Shown: piece after piece, positions 46,080 through 58,899 of the stretch
How the letters are laid out: each line of letters begins with the position of its first letter
Position numbering within the stretch: position 1 is the first letter of the stretch
Assembly (NCBI GenBank): GCA_022818135.1
Contig: JAFMSR010000002.1
Coordinates: 54,638,160 to 54,702,159, forward strand
Reading direction: 5' to 3'
Length of the DNA: 64,000 nucleotides
Source: Saxidomus purpurata
Taxonomy: Eukaryota > Mollusca > Bivalvia > Venerida > Veneridae
The notes under the pieces: model-generated
Database searches by the model: none
The model's input: only the letters and a program-made list of their open reading frames with translations
What the model was told of the DNA's origin: nothing
Position numbers and translations under genes: made by a program

Positions 46080-48073
46080 GTGAGTAGTGCTCGGAACACT
46101 GCTTCGGTGCTTAAAACCCGCTACGCCAAAGCGTTGTATTGTATTTCAAGGTAAACTCGTGCTTGTTATATAGTCTCTAATTTCTCGGTGCATTAAACAT
46201 TATATATAATGCAGCAGAAAGCTTTCAAAGCAACATAAGATTTCATAGATAGTGAACTTTTATTTCATCGAGATACTTGTACATAAAATTAATGAATACG
46301 ATATGTATACATACACACAGGTATATGGAACATTTATTTTCTAGAACAGGTGATTGATGGGCCAGTTTTCAGGAAGTATTTATATTTCCTTGTTTACGGA
46401 GAGGCAATATGCAATAAGCCTGTTATCTTGTAAACGTTAACACACACACAAAAAAAGAGAAAATATGTTGTGTTTATCGCATGTATGCCCTATATAACGG
46501 AGTACCGTCACGTGATGAATTAAAAAAAGCAAAACATTATACCACAATGACTAACTGCAACATGTACTTTGATAAAACTGTCTTCGAAGAAGCACGATTA
46601 AGATGTTGATACTTTGAAATATGGTGCAATAGTCATATGACCCCTAGGATAATAAGATCGTTAGACCACGAGGCTGAACTTTACGGCACAATGCTACTAA
46701 TTTCACGAAGGTCCCAGTGGATTTACATTTTTTTGTTACTTCAGCTGCTTTCTTAAAAGTGTCAAGGTACCATGATATTTAATAAAATGCATGACGGTCA
46801 GTTCTTAGCTGTGCACCCATTCAGATTCAAGGAGTTAAAATGCCAAACACGATTTTGATAGCAGATCTTCTCTGGTAAAATACCTCCTGCAAAATATTTT
46901 AACCGGCAAATGTTACATGTAGAGCTTACCTCGACGAATAGCAACCGTGTCTGTCTAGTTTACTGGTGCATATGCTATTCTGAATATATGTACGAATGGT
47001 GTAGAAACTTTGTTGCATTAAGCAGACGTGCAAAATGAACTCGTTTATCTTTCAATTTAGAAGTATCATTGATTGTTCAAAGGGATACTTACAAAACTGT
47101 CAGTCTTGATTATTTGCAATCACTTGTTGCAAAGGCAAAATAACATGATGGCTGCCGGGTAAATGTTGACATGAGATGTACCAGGTTGAAACGTCAGTAA
47201 TGTTACATTTGGAAAGTTAGCTTACATTTTCTTGACGTTATATTATTTTTCACTTACTTTCTAACGTTTATAATTATTGTAAAAGGAAGAGAAAGAAGTG
47301 TATACTTCAACGGTAATCTAAACGCAACGGTATGAACAGTGGTAATTTATAATTCTACAATGACTCGGACACTGTGGCTGATTATATAAACCCGCAAACA
47401 ATGCGACTGCGTTTTAGTAAGATTTAAATAAACAGAGAACGGAGATTTCTTATTTAGATATAGTTAATTTGAGAGTGCCTCATATTATGTAAACAAGCTA
47501 TTATGCCCATGCACATTTTGACCAGGTTTGGGGATGATTTGAAGTGTAAAGGAGAGTGGACAGTGTTCACGTGTTATTGCGCCTAAGGAAACCTTGGCCT
47601 AGGTCCTTGATCACTAAAGTACAGGGTGTTTCAGCAATTGCAACTTTTGTTTGTAAGCAATCAATGAAAATGTCTGTCCTGGGCTGTTTAAGCGTCTTGC
47701 GACACGATATCTTTGTTTTATTATTTTCATAACGTGTCACATATACCTTCATTCCCAAATATATTTTGTCCATAATTTTGGGATAACTCAAAACTGACGC
47801 AGCTCGATGTTGCACACAAAATTTCTTTGCTCCTCGAACATCATTTGCCATACGTATCAATATTTATAGATAATGTGCTTACGGTAAAACTTAAAATGAA
47901 ACATAATTTCTTTTTGATATTTGATATTTGATATCTGTAATGGCATACTTTTACAATAAAACCGCTTGAGATTTAATGTCAAAATATAAATTCGATGCAT
48001 TCCAGACTCTGCAGCTAAGCAGATTTGTATTGTTATTGGATACACAATAAATTCTTTGGCTAGTAACAATTTA
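46080..48073. other. non-coding stretch
   Basis: AT-rich sequence with no recognisable gene or repeat. Confidence 0.35.
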
Positions 48074-48151
48074 GCGCCCCGATAGCCAAGTGGTAGAACG
48101 CCCGCCTCGAGTGCGGGTGGTCGTGGGTTCGCTCCCTTGCCGCGTCATACC
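48074..48151 (+). repeat. tRNA-derived SINE head
   Basis: GCGCCCCGATAGCCAAGTGG, a CCCGC/GCGGG anticodon arm with loop CTCGAGT, and GGGTTCGCTCCC (B-box-like), followed by GCCGCGTCATACC. The acceptor and T stems pair badly, so it is not a working tRNA. The CGCGTCATACC junction is familiar from bivalve SINEs. The body is truncated. Confidence 0.65.
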
Positions 48152-50385
48152 ATAATCATCTCCTCATTAGTTCAAAGTCCATATGAATGTTCACAAGTCC
48201 AATACGCCCTGTAGTCGGGCAGGCTCTCAGAGTTCTAGTACTTGTAAAACTTTTTATATAGTCCTTTTATATGATTTCTTTTGGAGTTTAGATAAAGTTT
48301 TTAATATTAAGTCCATGCATATAGTAATTCGTTCGCAGACAAGTTTGGGCTTGAACCGATTAAGAAACCTATACGTGTCCATTTTCATTTTTGCTGGACT
48401 CCAATAAAGGATCGAGTTTCAACATCTTTAAATGTTTAAGTGACAAGAGGTATGTTAACTAATATATGATAAGGCAATGTAACAAAACTGTACAATATAA
48501 TTTATCATGTTTCCGAAATACTGTCCACTGCAGGCGTAAAAGTATGAATTAAAAGCTGACGGTAAAATGTCATACTCGTTTCACTTACTTATCTTTTTTT
48601 AAAGGCATATGCATAGGTTCACGATGGGGAATCACGTGATTTAAATAATTTCTAAACAAAAGTAGATCTCAGAAAAAACTTAGAAAATAATGAAAGCCGT
48701 TTAGCTGTAAATGTAAAATGTAGCCTCTCTTATGGCAACATAAAAGTATTATAGAACTACACAGGTCTCAATCATAGTCACCTTCCGATTGTGCTGAACA
48801 CTTGGAGAAACTGACATAATTTATTTTGGAAGTGTTCAACATAAATAAAAATTTCATTATTTTCTAACATTTTTCATAAATGTTCTTTTGTTTAGAGATT
48901 ATTTTGATCATGTGATTCCCCACCGTGAAGTTGTAATTAAGGTATATTTTAGTTCAAATAGATTTTATTAAATATTCTGACATTTTTGTTCAATATTTTA
49001 TCAATCTCGTTATTTTGACTAAATTGGAGCTATTGATCTAGTAGAGTAGAGGAGAAGGAGAAGGAGAAGGTTCGTAATAAAAGGTTTAAACCGATTACTC
49101 CAAGCGTTGAGCGTTTACATCTCTGTGGTCTAAGGGAAATAACTTCGTTACAAGAAAAAGAAATATTGTACATACTTGCTTCCCTTGTCACAATATGTTT
49201 GAAACTAGCGTAAAATTATGCTCGGACAAAGTTTACGACTTTCAGTATTTAAATACAGTCGATAACGTATGTGTCATAATAAATTTTAGTATAATAATTA
49301 TATACTTCATAATCTATAAATAGTTCAGCGCTCATGAATCTTTCAAACGATTATAAACACATATATTTATGATATAGCATATTAAAGCATAACATTTCCT
49401 GTAGCCAGTACCTCACGTGCTCTTTCCGTCACCTGAATACCTTAAAATAAGTGCCTGACATCGCTTTTGAGTTCTGTTCACAGACGTACGAAGAAACAGA
49501 CAGACGACGTAGTGCATGTAACTGTCAATCGTAACTTCGGAAAACATGAATAACGGACAATGTTACATCATTATACTGTACATGTATATAATTAAGTCAA
49601 TGGCGAGACCAAATATGAGGTTCGAAAGGAAAACCACAGCCATCTTGGGTCTTTGATAGCTTTCTCTTCTTTAACAAGACGGACTTGTATCGCTGTTTGT
49701 TAAACTAAACAGTTTAGATAATTATTGAAGAGTGCCCCATTCAGTCCCTAAGATTTTATTCTGACATAACAAAAGAATTCAGTTGACACATTTCTTTCAC
49801 ATTCGTTGTACTTTTGAATTGGTTCGATGTAACAATTGCATGTATATTGTCATTTGTATACCATGTAAAGTGTTATTTGCTAGCTAAAACGAACACGATA
49901 CGTACAAGCACAACAAAAACGCCACGACTGTAACAAAACACTTTTTTCTTTCACATTTTAAAAATTTAAATGGCGCAATTCCATTTAAAAATAAAAATAT
50001 AAGTTAAAGTTAATTTAAATCTGTTGATATTTTGAAATTTATTTACTGTTTGAAATGTTACAAAATTCTGCTATATATACTGTAGTAAAAGTTCCAAAGA
50101 TACAAATGTAAAAGTTAACTTATTAACCAGTTTGCAAATCCCCATCGGGGAGGCTTGACAGGTTACTAAAGTTAGCAATTGTTTCCCGGTTTCGTTGTAA
50201 ATCGGGAGTTTCCTTTGTGATGCGTGTATAAGGTCGCACGGTCGCAAAACTGTCCCATTTTTTTCAAAAAAACTGTTTCTATTTCTATTAACATAAAATG
50301 ATTTGTATTCATTTCTATTTAAAGAATAACCCTCCCCCCATTTTTTCACAACGCTATCTTTATTTTTTTATGAGTTTTAAGCACT
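48152..50385. other. non-coding stretch
   Basis: No gene seen. A short GGAGAA repeat lies at 49048-49070. Confidence 0.35.
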
Positions 50386-51335
50386 ACTCACAATGATCAT
50401 TGTTCAGTGAACATTTCTCACAGTGAGCGTTGTTCAGTGATCACTTCTCAGATTGAATTGTGTTCAGTGAGCATTTCTCAATGTCAATGTTGCTCAGTGA
50501 GCACTTCTCACATTGAGCGTTGTCCATTGAGCACTTCTCACGGTGAGCATTATTCAATGTGAGCACTACTCACATTGAGCGAGCAATACGCACCATGAGA
50601 AGTGCTTACTTAACAATGCTCACTGTGATAAATGCTCACTGAACACAACTCTATGTGAGTAGTGATCACTGAACAACAATAATGAGGATTGCTCAGTGAG
50701 CACTTCTCACAGTGAGCATTGTACAGTAAATAAAAATCTTCTGACAGTAAGCGTTGTTCAGTGAGTACTCCTCACATTGAGTGTTGTTCAGTGAGCACTC
50801 CTCATATTCAGCATTGTTAAATGAGCCCGGTGTCGGGCACAACATTTTGAAATATGACATGACCCACTCTTATCATTGTTCAGTGAACATTTCTCACAGT
50901 TAGCGTTGTTCAGTGATCACTTATCAGATTGAGTTGTGTTCAGTGAGCATTTCTCAATGTCAATGTTGCTCAGTGAGCACTTCTCACGGTGCGTATTGCT
51001 CACTCAATTCTCACATTGAGCGTTGTCCATTGAGCACTTCTCACGTTGAGCATTGTTCAGTGAGCACTACTCACATTGAGCTAGCAATACGCACTGTGAG
51101 AAGTGCTTACTGGACAATGCCCGACACCAGGCTCATTTAACAATGCTGAATATGAGGAGTGCTAACTGTGAGAAATGTTAAATGAACAATGATAGAAATT
51201 GGTCATATCAAATATCAAAATGTCATGCTCGGCACCGGGCTCATTTAACAATGCTGAATATGAGGAGTGCTCACTGAACAACACTCAATGTGAGGAGTAC
51301 TCACTGAACAACGCTTAATGTCAGAAGAGCCCGGT
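50386..51335. repeat. palindromic array of a 30-bp unit
   Basis: About thirty imperfect units of roughly 30 bases (consensus GTTCAGTGAGCACTTCTCAC plus ATTGAGCATT) occur in both orientations. The largest symmetry pairs 50739-50904 with 51161-51326, inverted at about 90 percent identity around an axis near 51.03 kb. A non-unit segment containing CCCGGTGTCGGGCAC is embedded in each arm. Individual units are themselves partly self-complementary (GTGAGCA/TGCTCAC). Reading frames here are repeat by-products. Confidence 0.85.
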
Positions 51336-51346
51336 GTCGAGCACGA

Positions 51347-51517
51347 TTTTTCGCCGATTACGGCCGACCGGTTGACTTTTCCGGAAATTTTCTTGCGTCA
51401 TCTTAAAGCACTCGCCGAGGCCGACATTTTGATATATGACATGACCCACTTCTATGAAAGGTGTGAAAAAAACGGTTTTTCGCCGATTACGGCCGACCAG
51501 TTGACTTTTCCGGAAAT
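51347..51517. repeat. 42-bp GC-richer direct repeat, two copies
   Basis: 51347-51388 and 51476-51517 are the same sequence with one difference (TTTTTCGCCGATTACGGCCG, then ACCAGTTGACTTTTCCGGAA). The text between them contains a version of the segment found in the arms of the neighbouring palindromic array (ATATGACATGACCCACT). Confidence 0.85.
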
Positions 51518-51532
51518 GTTTTGCTTTGGTTA

Positions 51533-52600
51533 AAGTTTTGCATGCAAGTTACTATCATGGACATATCTCAGTAACCACTTATGATATTGAGTTGAAACTT
51601 CATTCATGGTTTCAGGGGTGTCAGACAATTAATTGAGATAACTCTTGTATGAATTTAGTACAAATTATGGTCCTTGTTTGACTTGGAAAATGTTTGCATG
51701 CAAGGTACTATCGTGCACATATTTCAGTAACCACTCATGGGATTGATTTAAAACTTTAATATAGTCTTTAAAGGTATCAAGCAGTCAGGGTAGGTGACTC
51801 CTGACCGAAATACATATAACTATAAACTATGGCCCTTTTTGAATTTAGAAAGTTTGGTTAAAGTTTTGCATGCAAGCTGGATTTGGTCAAAGTTTTATGT
51901 TCAAGCTACTATCAGGCATATATTTAAGTTATCAATTCTGAAATCGATTTGAAACATATAAGGAATGTTCAGGGGTCTCCAACAATCAAGTTAGATTACT
52001 CTTGACTGAAATATTTACAATTCTGGCCCTTGTTGTACTTAAAAAACTTTGGTTTAAGTTTTGCATGCAAGGTACTATTATACACATATTTCAGTAACCA
52101 CACATGGAATTGATTTGAAACTTCAAGTCTTGAGGGGTGTCAGATTGTCAAGTTAGATAACTTTTGTATGAATCTATTATAAATTATTGATCTTAAGCTG
52201 AATTGTCAGGGATGTCAGACAAACAAGTAAGATATGAATTTAGTACAAATCTTGAATTGAATACAAATAATGGCCCTTGTTTGGCTTACAACTTTTATTT
52301 AAACTTTTACATTCAATGTTCTAACATGCACATACTTCAGTAACCACTTATGGGATTGATTTGAAATTAACCAGTAGTGTTCAGGGGTATCAAACAATTA
52401 AGTTAGATAACTTCTGACTGAATTAATTACAAATTATGGCCGTTGGTGAACTTAGAAACTTGGGTTAAAGTTTATGTGCAAGGTACTACCATGCACATAC
52501 TTTAGTAACCATTTAAAGTTATTTGAAACTTAGCGATAGTGTTCAGGGGTATCAAACAATTAAGTAACTATAGATAACTTTGGACTTTTCTTGATGATAA
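51533..52600. repeat. degenerate tandem repeat, unit about 160-240 bp
   Basis: The phrases TTTTGCATGCAAGGTACTAT, CATATTTCAGTAACCACT, GATTTGAAACTT, TTCAGGGGTGTCAGACAAT and AGTTAGATAACT recur in the same order six times. Spacing is irregular, indicating an old satellite-like array. Confidence 0.85.
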
Positions 52601-55139
52601 CAGTTTTCTAGTTTATACTTGGAGAGTCAACATAATTTTGTTTTACTATTAACTGACAAAAGTTTTGTTTTTTTGACAAATACTGAAAATAGCCGAGCAT
52701 GCTGTCTTACGGATAGCTCTTGTTTTATATAAATCTTGCTGCGTTTTTACTTTTGCTTTGCTTCATGTCTGCTGCTGTTTTCTGTCGTTTCCTTATTTGT
52801 ATAATTTGTGCTGCTCTTGTGCGTTGTTCTGTATTTTTCGTATTTGTTAATTTGTGCAAAATGTGTACTCTCTGTACTTGTTTTATATACTCATCTTTAT
52901 GATGGAAAGAAAAATCAGGTAAGCTTATAACTGCCTAATTAGCAAAACTTGATAAAAAAGTGATACGTAGCCCGTCTATATTATACCAGGGTCCGTATAT
53001 AACCCTGCTTATATTCAGAATTGACATCAAACAGTTAAAATAACAAAACATGTAGACAATAGAAGACAGGTTCAGACTAATTTAACAATTGCGTATTGAA
53101 CTTATCACACTACGTTAATAAATTAGTACAAAAGTGTACTTAACTACATGAATAGACAACTATTTTTTTTATATGTAACGTACAGTCAATAAAACTTTTA
53201 GACAATTTTACGCAAGAACGATGAAACATCTGTAATCTTAAGAATATCTGTAATCTAAAGAATATCTGTAATCTAAAGAATATCTGTAATCTATAATCTG
53301 TAACACGAGGTTGACATTCAAAGTAGGAATAGAGCACAGGTAGTTTATTATCTGATAAATAGTGTTTTAATCTTGTCACATCTTGAACTGGGATGGTTGT
53401 TTTCGCATATAGACTAGACAATTTGTTTACCATGTAGCCGTAATATAAAGAAATATTTAAGCAGATCACATGTCATTGTCACAAAAAGATGGAAAACAAT
53501 CGCTAATGATTTTTTAGTTATTTACGCCCGTTCTTTTTCGACCAACCGACTTAGTTTGCAGAGATTATCGGTTATTATCTTTAAGATTTGTTATTTAGAT
53601 ATATTCTTTTAGTAAAAAAACAATAAAGAGCGGCTTCATAAGTGACCTCGAAATCACGGGATGTATAATGCCTTAATTGTTTTGTGATCCCGTATCAATT
53701 AAGACACCGTCTGATAAGCTGTGTTTTAGACAGGATATTTAGTCCAATAATCAGTCAATATAGCTTTATTGACATGTAGAGATAATTGGTTTATTGCCTA
53801 TTTCCTACCATCGTCGGAACCCACGGTTAATTCCTGCCGCTTCTCTCCGTCATATCCGTTGGACCCGTTTGTTACACAGACAGACAGCAGCGTTTTTGTA
53901 AACACTGTACATCACGTTTTGGCTACTTTCGGTTTACGCGCGTGTTGTAACGTCAGCAAAAGATTGAGCGTAACATGAAAGTAAAATTCCATTGGCCCAC
54001 CTACAGAGGTCACGCGCAGGGTCAGCCGCCTGCTAACCTGCGCAGGACTTCTTTTTTTTTTTTTTTTTTTTTTTTTGTAACAGAAGGTCAATTTCAAGCG
54101 TTCTCATAAGATGCAAATAGCTAGGTTTGAGTACGACATGTCGCTTTATGTCGTGAAAAAATATTTGCACGCGCTCAAAACACTATCCCACAGGGGCCTG
54201 TACGCGAACGTTGGTAAAATGAAAATTTTCAAAGCTGGTAAAATTGTGTCCAAGGTCATTTTCAAGGTCGTCTAAAAGTGTCAGCATTTGCCTCGGACGT
54301 CTGAGTTTTCAACAGTCAGGAGCTGTCGGCATAGCCTTTAAATTCATACAGACGAAACGGTTCCATACGGTCACGTCACTTCTATGGAAGGCCAAACCTG
54401 TCTTAACCCGCGTATACGTTTTATTACGTTACAGGTGTTCAAAGGATATACCGTGGGAAAAAAGACTAGCAAAACTTCGTAATGCATGAATATTCATGAC
54501 TATTTTTCATCCAATGAAATCGATGCTTACAAAAATAAGAGCACCTCCGCAATGAAGAGTATCCTCAAATAATGACCGCCATGTAGAACGTTGAACAATA
54601 TGATTAATTTGTTTTGTCCCGATTAAGGGACGATCATATAGAAATCTGCAATACGAGACAAGTGATGCACAAAATTTGTTTAAACCTACATCGCTGACAA
54701 GCATGGAGGCTGCCATTTTAAATGTTTCCCCTAGCGCGGTTTGAGAGCCGCGATTTCATTGGATAGTTTATCTTGAGAAAAATATCAAGAAACCAATCGA
54801 AAGGCTTGAATTTACCTCATTAATTATTCATGAGTACGAGATTTCTTCAGTCAATTTGCCCTGGGTATTCAATTGGATACTGAATAGCCTGGGCTACCGA
54901 GGATGATTTCCTACTTGTTTTAAGAAATAGTTATCATCTAACAACGACAATGCTTTTTATCGCAAAAAAATCATTTCAATAATTTGCATGTAATTTCTTC
55001 AGGTATATTAATTAAGATGTGATATTCCTTTCAAGCACATTTTATTTGCACACAACTGATTTTTATTTGTGAGTTTAAGTTTTACTTAAAATTGATATGA
55101 AACAAAACGCAGCTTTTCGTTAGCGTTGAAAATGTGTTT
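52601..55139. other. non-coding stretch with short repeats
   Basis: Holds an 18-base tandem repeat (AATATCTGTAATCTAAAG) at 53227-53300 and a 25-base poly-T at 54052-54076. No gene seen. Confidence 0.45.
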
Positions 55140-55680
55140 CTTTCTTTCCCTATTTATTCAAAGTCAGTAGGTCAAAGGTCACAGTGAGCCGGGATAGTAA
55201 AAAAGGTTCCAGACAATAACTCGAGAACGAATGGGCCGTGAATCTTGAAACTTGATGTGGAGGTTAATTATGACCATCAGATGACCCCCATTGCTATAGT
55301 GAACAGTAGGTTAAAGGTCAAGTCACTGTAACTTTATTGAAGCCACATGAATTTTTATTTAGGCCCCAAGTTTTTTTGTTGTTATAAGGTCAACACATTT
55401 ATGTTTGTTATGCCAAAATAAGTTTTTTAAAGGCTAACATTGTTTCCCGACCACATGTATTTTTTTTATAAGGCCTTATCTTTTTATTCTGATTTTTTAA
55501 AGGCCGATTATTTTATATTTAATTTAGGCCAAAAAATTTTTAAGGCTAGATTTTATAGAAAAACATAAGGCTCACAATTGAAAAAATGTAAGGATCTTTA
55601 GGCCAAGAATTTTTTGTCGTATCTAAAAGTCCAAAAATTGTATTTTTTTGAAAGGCCAAACAAAAAAGTTGCTTTCACAG
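55140..55680. repeat. degenerate dispersed repeats
   Basis: 55140-55360 carries AGGTCAAAGGTCACAGTGA-type sequence and a second diverged copy. 55360-55680 is T-rich with AAGGCC or TAGGCC recurring every 30-50 bases. Both look like decayed repeat arrays. Confidence 0.5.
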
Positions 55681-55771
55681 TGACTTTTGCATAGTTAGAC
55701 GTTTGCATCAAGGGGAGGGGGATCGTTTTTACAAACATCTCTTGTTGGAATTAATGATTTGTTTATAAAAG

Positions 55772-56442
55772 CACGGACCTACATACACATGGATTGGCAA
55801 CTCTCATATCTTCCTATACAAGTTCAACCTTTTTATCGCAGATGGCGAGATTTTATGCGAGATTTTAGCAACGATGGGCAATATCCGAGGTTTGTCGAAA
55901 TCGAAAACTCCCAGCGTCCACCTGTCCTCCATCTTGAAAAATAATCAAATTTAATCGTGTCTTCTTCAATATTTATGGCTCAATAGTTTTTATTTCTTTA
56001 AGTAACATTAGTCTCATTACAACCTATATCTGTTTTTCGTAATGCGTAACTTTTATCGATTTTGTATGTTGAAAATGTTGTCAGCGCGATGTAGAATGAA
56101 GCTTCCCGCCGTCCTCCATCTTGGAACATATCGGGGAAAAACGTAAACACTAAATCAAATTAAATCGTGTCTACTTCAATATGTATGGCTCAATAGTTTG
56201 TATTTTTCTTTGTTTATGCAACTTTTGTCTTATTCCAAGCTAATCTTTTTTCGTAAGGCGTAACTGTTATCGATTTTGTTTGTTGAAAATTTTGTCAAGT
56301 TTGGCGGCACCTGCCGAATATCACAAATCCGAAAATTTCCGAAAAAACACCGAGCGCGTGCAAAGCATGATGGGTAACATTTACTCCGATATCGCATTAA
56401 CGATTTTCGGAAGTTGCCAATCCATGTGTATATAGGTCCGTG
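55772..56442. mobile_element. TIR element with 7-bp target duplication
   Basis: The ends CACGGACCTACATACACATG and the complement at 56414-56442 match over 29 bases with one difference. The element is flanked by ATAAAAG on both sides (55765-55771 and 56443-56449). Inside, a unit of about 210 bases (CCTCCATCTTG to CGATTTTGTNTGTTGAAAA) is present twice in tandem. No coding capacity. The 7-bp duplication leaves the superfamily open (P- or hAT-related, for example). Confidence 0.8.
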
Positions 56443-56449
56443 ATAAAAG

Positions 56450-57782
56450 AGAAATATCATAATTGCGTACCATTTTCTGAGACTGTAGCAAAAGTTACTT
56501 ACTTGTGTAGTTTGTTTACATGATTTAATACTTAATGAAGTTTGAAAGAGAACGACCATTCCCGTATGGTATTTCATTGACAATGTACTAACTATCATTT
56601 ATATTAAATATGTGCAAATTCTATTGCAAAGCCTACGTAAATTATTTATGTCTTCATATTTATCATTTTTGTTTTCAAATTAGAAGTTCTTAATTCTACA
56701 CAATCATTTGTGAACGTTTACTTCACCATGCAGTAACTGATTATGAAAAAAGCAGCGCGTCTATCATTGGCTAAGACCCCTACTGTGAATTGACAGGTCT
56801 GTCTGGTCACCTACGACACACATCTCTAATTTTCTTCTCAATTGCATTTAAGGAATATAGCTGCGTTACAAAAATATCAATCATGAGTTACTTCAGGCAA
56901 CCGCAGGCAGTGATATAGTGAGTTCAAGAAATCAACCGTTAGGTTCTGAGCCAGATCCAGGCTGTACAAGTAGTGATATATAGGGATTTTATGAAATTGT
57001 AGCGTTAGAATCTTAGCTAGTGTCGTGCAGTTCAGGCTGTTATATGTTGTATTCGACTCCGATACGACTCAATGTCACGTTTACGCCATAGAAACGGACA
57101 GTCACAAAGAACTAAACAAATAAATTTCGAGCATATATTCAAGTCGATGCTTAATTTTGGTTGAAGTTCCAAACATTATTCTATATGTGATAAAAGATTT
57201 AAGCTAGCCTGCAAAAAGGGGCCATTTTCAAAATTAACAATACGTCAGATGATGATGACCCCTGGTAGCATTTTGTCTAATCATTTATTGGGAGATCTCG
57301 GCAGTCAGCTAAAGTTATGTAGTTATGTTCTCAATTTTAGAAATCATTCCTTGTCATAACTGTCGATTTTCAGAAGCATGTATGCAATATGAAGGAAGTT
57401 GAGAATCAAAATGCTAGTGAAAAAACGGGTGCTCGGAACTCGGAAAATTTTACGAGAACAAGGAATTAATTATACGGTGTTGCAAGTATGTACAAAACAA
57501 ACGGTTGGAAAATGCAGTTTTTCGTCGATAAAGGTATTATAGGTTACTTCTCTTTAGAAGAAATGGAAGACATTTAAACACCCGCATTTGATTATTGCTA
57601 AACGGAAAGTTGATAATTTTATTAAGTAAAATCTTTTTATATCAAGGAATACCTTTAAATATATAATGTGCAAACGTACCAGCAGTAGCGACGGGAATTG
57701 TAGGGGTTTAATAAATGAATATGAAATGTGTTTACTATCAAACACGCCCCAACATACTTCTGACATCGGCATTACACTACAA
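56450..57782. other. non-coding stretch
   Basis: No gene or structured repeat recognised. Confidence 0.35.
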
Positions 57783-58060
57783 TAGTCAAAGTCAAAGTCA
57801 GCATCTCTTTATTTCACTCTATACATGAATAAATAAGCTTGTGATCCAAACAATTTACATATAGATGTTACACTGTAATACGTATGTTAACACAACGAAA
57901 ATGTCATAATTTGAATGACCAAATTTGCATGAGAATCAATATTTTTTGAAAATATAACAAAGGTTACTTGATACATATATATACATTGTATATATGTTTT
58001 GTCTTAATCAAACATGAAACTAATATATTGTCATGTATCAAGTAACCTTTGTTATATATT
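57783..58060 (-). mobile_element. probable 3' end of a non-LTR retrotransposon with inserted hairpin
   Basis: On the minus strand the segment ends AAATAAAGAGATGCTGACTT followed by TGACTTTGAC repeats, the kind of short-repeat tail seen at 3' ends of CR1/Jockey-type LINEs. A hairpin element lies inside: 57953-57980 and 58033-58056 are inverted (TATAACAAAGGTTACTTGAT). Confidence 0.4.
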
Positions 58061-58445
58061 ACCGCAGCATATAAACAAAGTTTTTTTTGGTGTTTTTTTA
58101 GGCCCCTGTAGGGTAACCTCGTTTATTACTCCCGTCAAATGGTTGAGTATGGGTCGGGGAGTCATCCCATTTTAACCTTACAAAAACATAATGTATGTAT
58201 AAAATATAAATAAACATCACTATAAATAGATGATCATGGCATATGTATAACATATACACTCATTTTTTAGTAAGTGACTTATTGTCACAAAGTTTAATTG
58301 CCATAAAATAAACTATGAACATTTCAAGCGTATCTAATAAAGGCATTATGTAACTTATGCTTCATGTTCTCATGATATAAAAATAACAAAATGTTACGCA
58401 ATTCGGAAAAGAACTTAACATAGGGCGTAAGTATGCATTTGACAA

Positions 58446-58562
58446 AGATAAAGATCTATCTTGAACAAAGAAAGACCAACTTTCAGATAAAGATCTATCT
58501 TGAACAAAGAAAGATCAACTTTCAGATAAAGATCTATCTTGAACAAAGAAAGACCAACTTTC
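58446..58562. repeat. 39-bp tandem repeat, three copies
   Basis: Units 58446-58484, 58485-58523 and 58524-58562 differ at one position. The unit is 13 codons long, so a short plus-strand frame shows a 13-residue repeat (IKIYLEQRKTNFQ); this is probably incidental. Confidence 0.93.
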
Positions 58563-58852
58563 AGATTACAAATGTACCTCTTTCATATCGGATAAACACT
58601 TCCTGTACAGTGAACCTCGACAATGAAAAAAAGATTAACAACATAAATTTTGTCATTTAAATAATGCAGAGCTTCTACTTCCCCTTCCGGAATTGTTCAT
58701 CGGTGCTACGTCGATTCTTTTCTTACACGTGTTGTGCAATAGTACGTTGAGTCCATGCAAATCAGGAAACATTACGATAACATAAACTACAAGAGTTTCA
58801 CAAAATATGCGTTGATTATATAAAAAGATAGAGATTGTTTAAAACAAAGCTA

Positions 58853-58858
58853 TTTATT
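58853..58858 (-). promoter_or_regulatory. putative polyadenylation signal of the TLR gene
   Basis: AATAAA on the minus strand, about 42 bases after the stop codon at 58900-58902. Confidence 0.5.
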
Positions 58859-58899
58859 GTAATGTATGGATCATCATGATAAGATCTTTTGAAACTGTT

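Noticed and set aside
48074..48151. Possible functional tRNA-Ser/CGA
   Set aside because: The acceptor and T stems do not pair, there is no Ser-type variable arm, and the 3' junction is SINE-like.
50386..51335. CRISPR-like array
   Set aside because: Units are contiguous, occur in both orientations and have no unique spacers; the genome is eukaryotic.
53140..53469. 109-residue minus-strand frame with LQIFF repeats
   Set aside because: The repeated part comes from the 18-base tandem repeat at 53227-53300; no family recognised.
54480..54840. Possible inverted-repeat element around ATTCATGA and CCAATGAAATCG motifs
   Set aside because: Only about 14 bases match between the two sides, too little to call.
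55759..55944. 61-residue plus-strand frame
   Set aside because: It overlaps the terminal repeat and interior of the TIR element at 55772-56442; no homology recognised. The 122-residue frame at 56230-56598 overlaps the other end in the same way.
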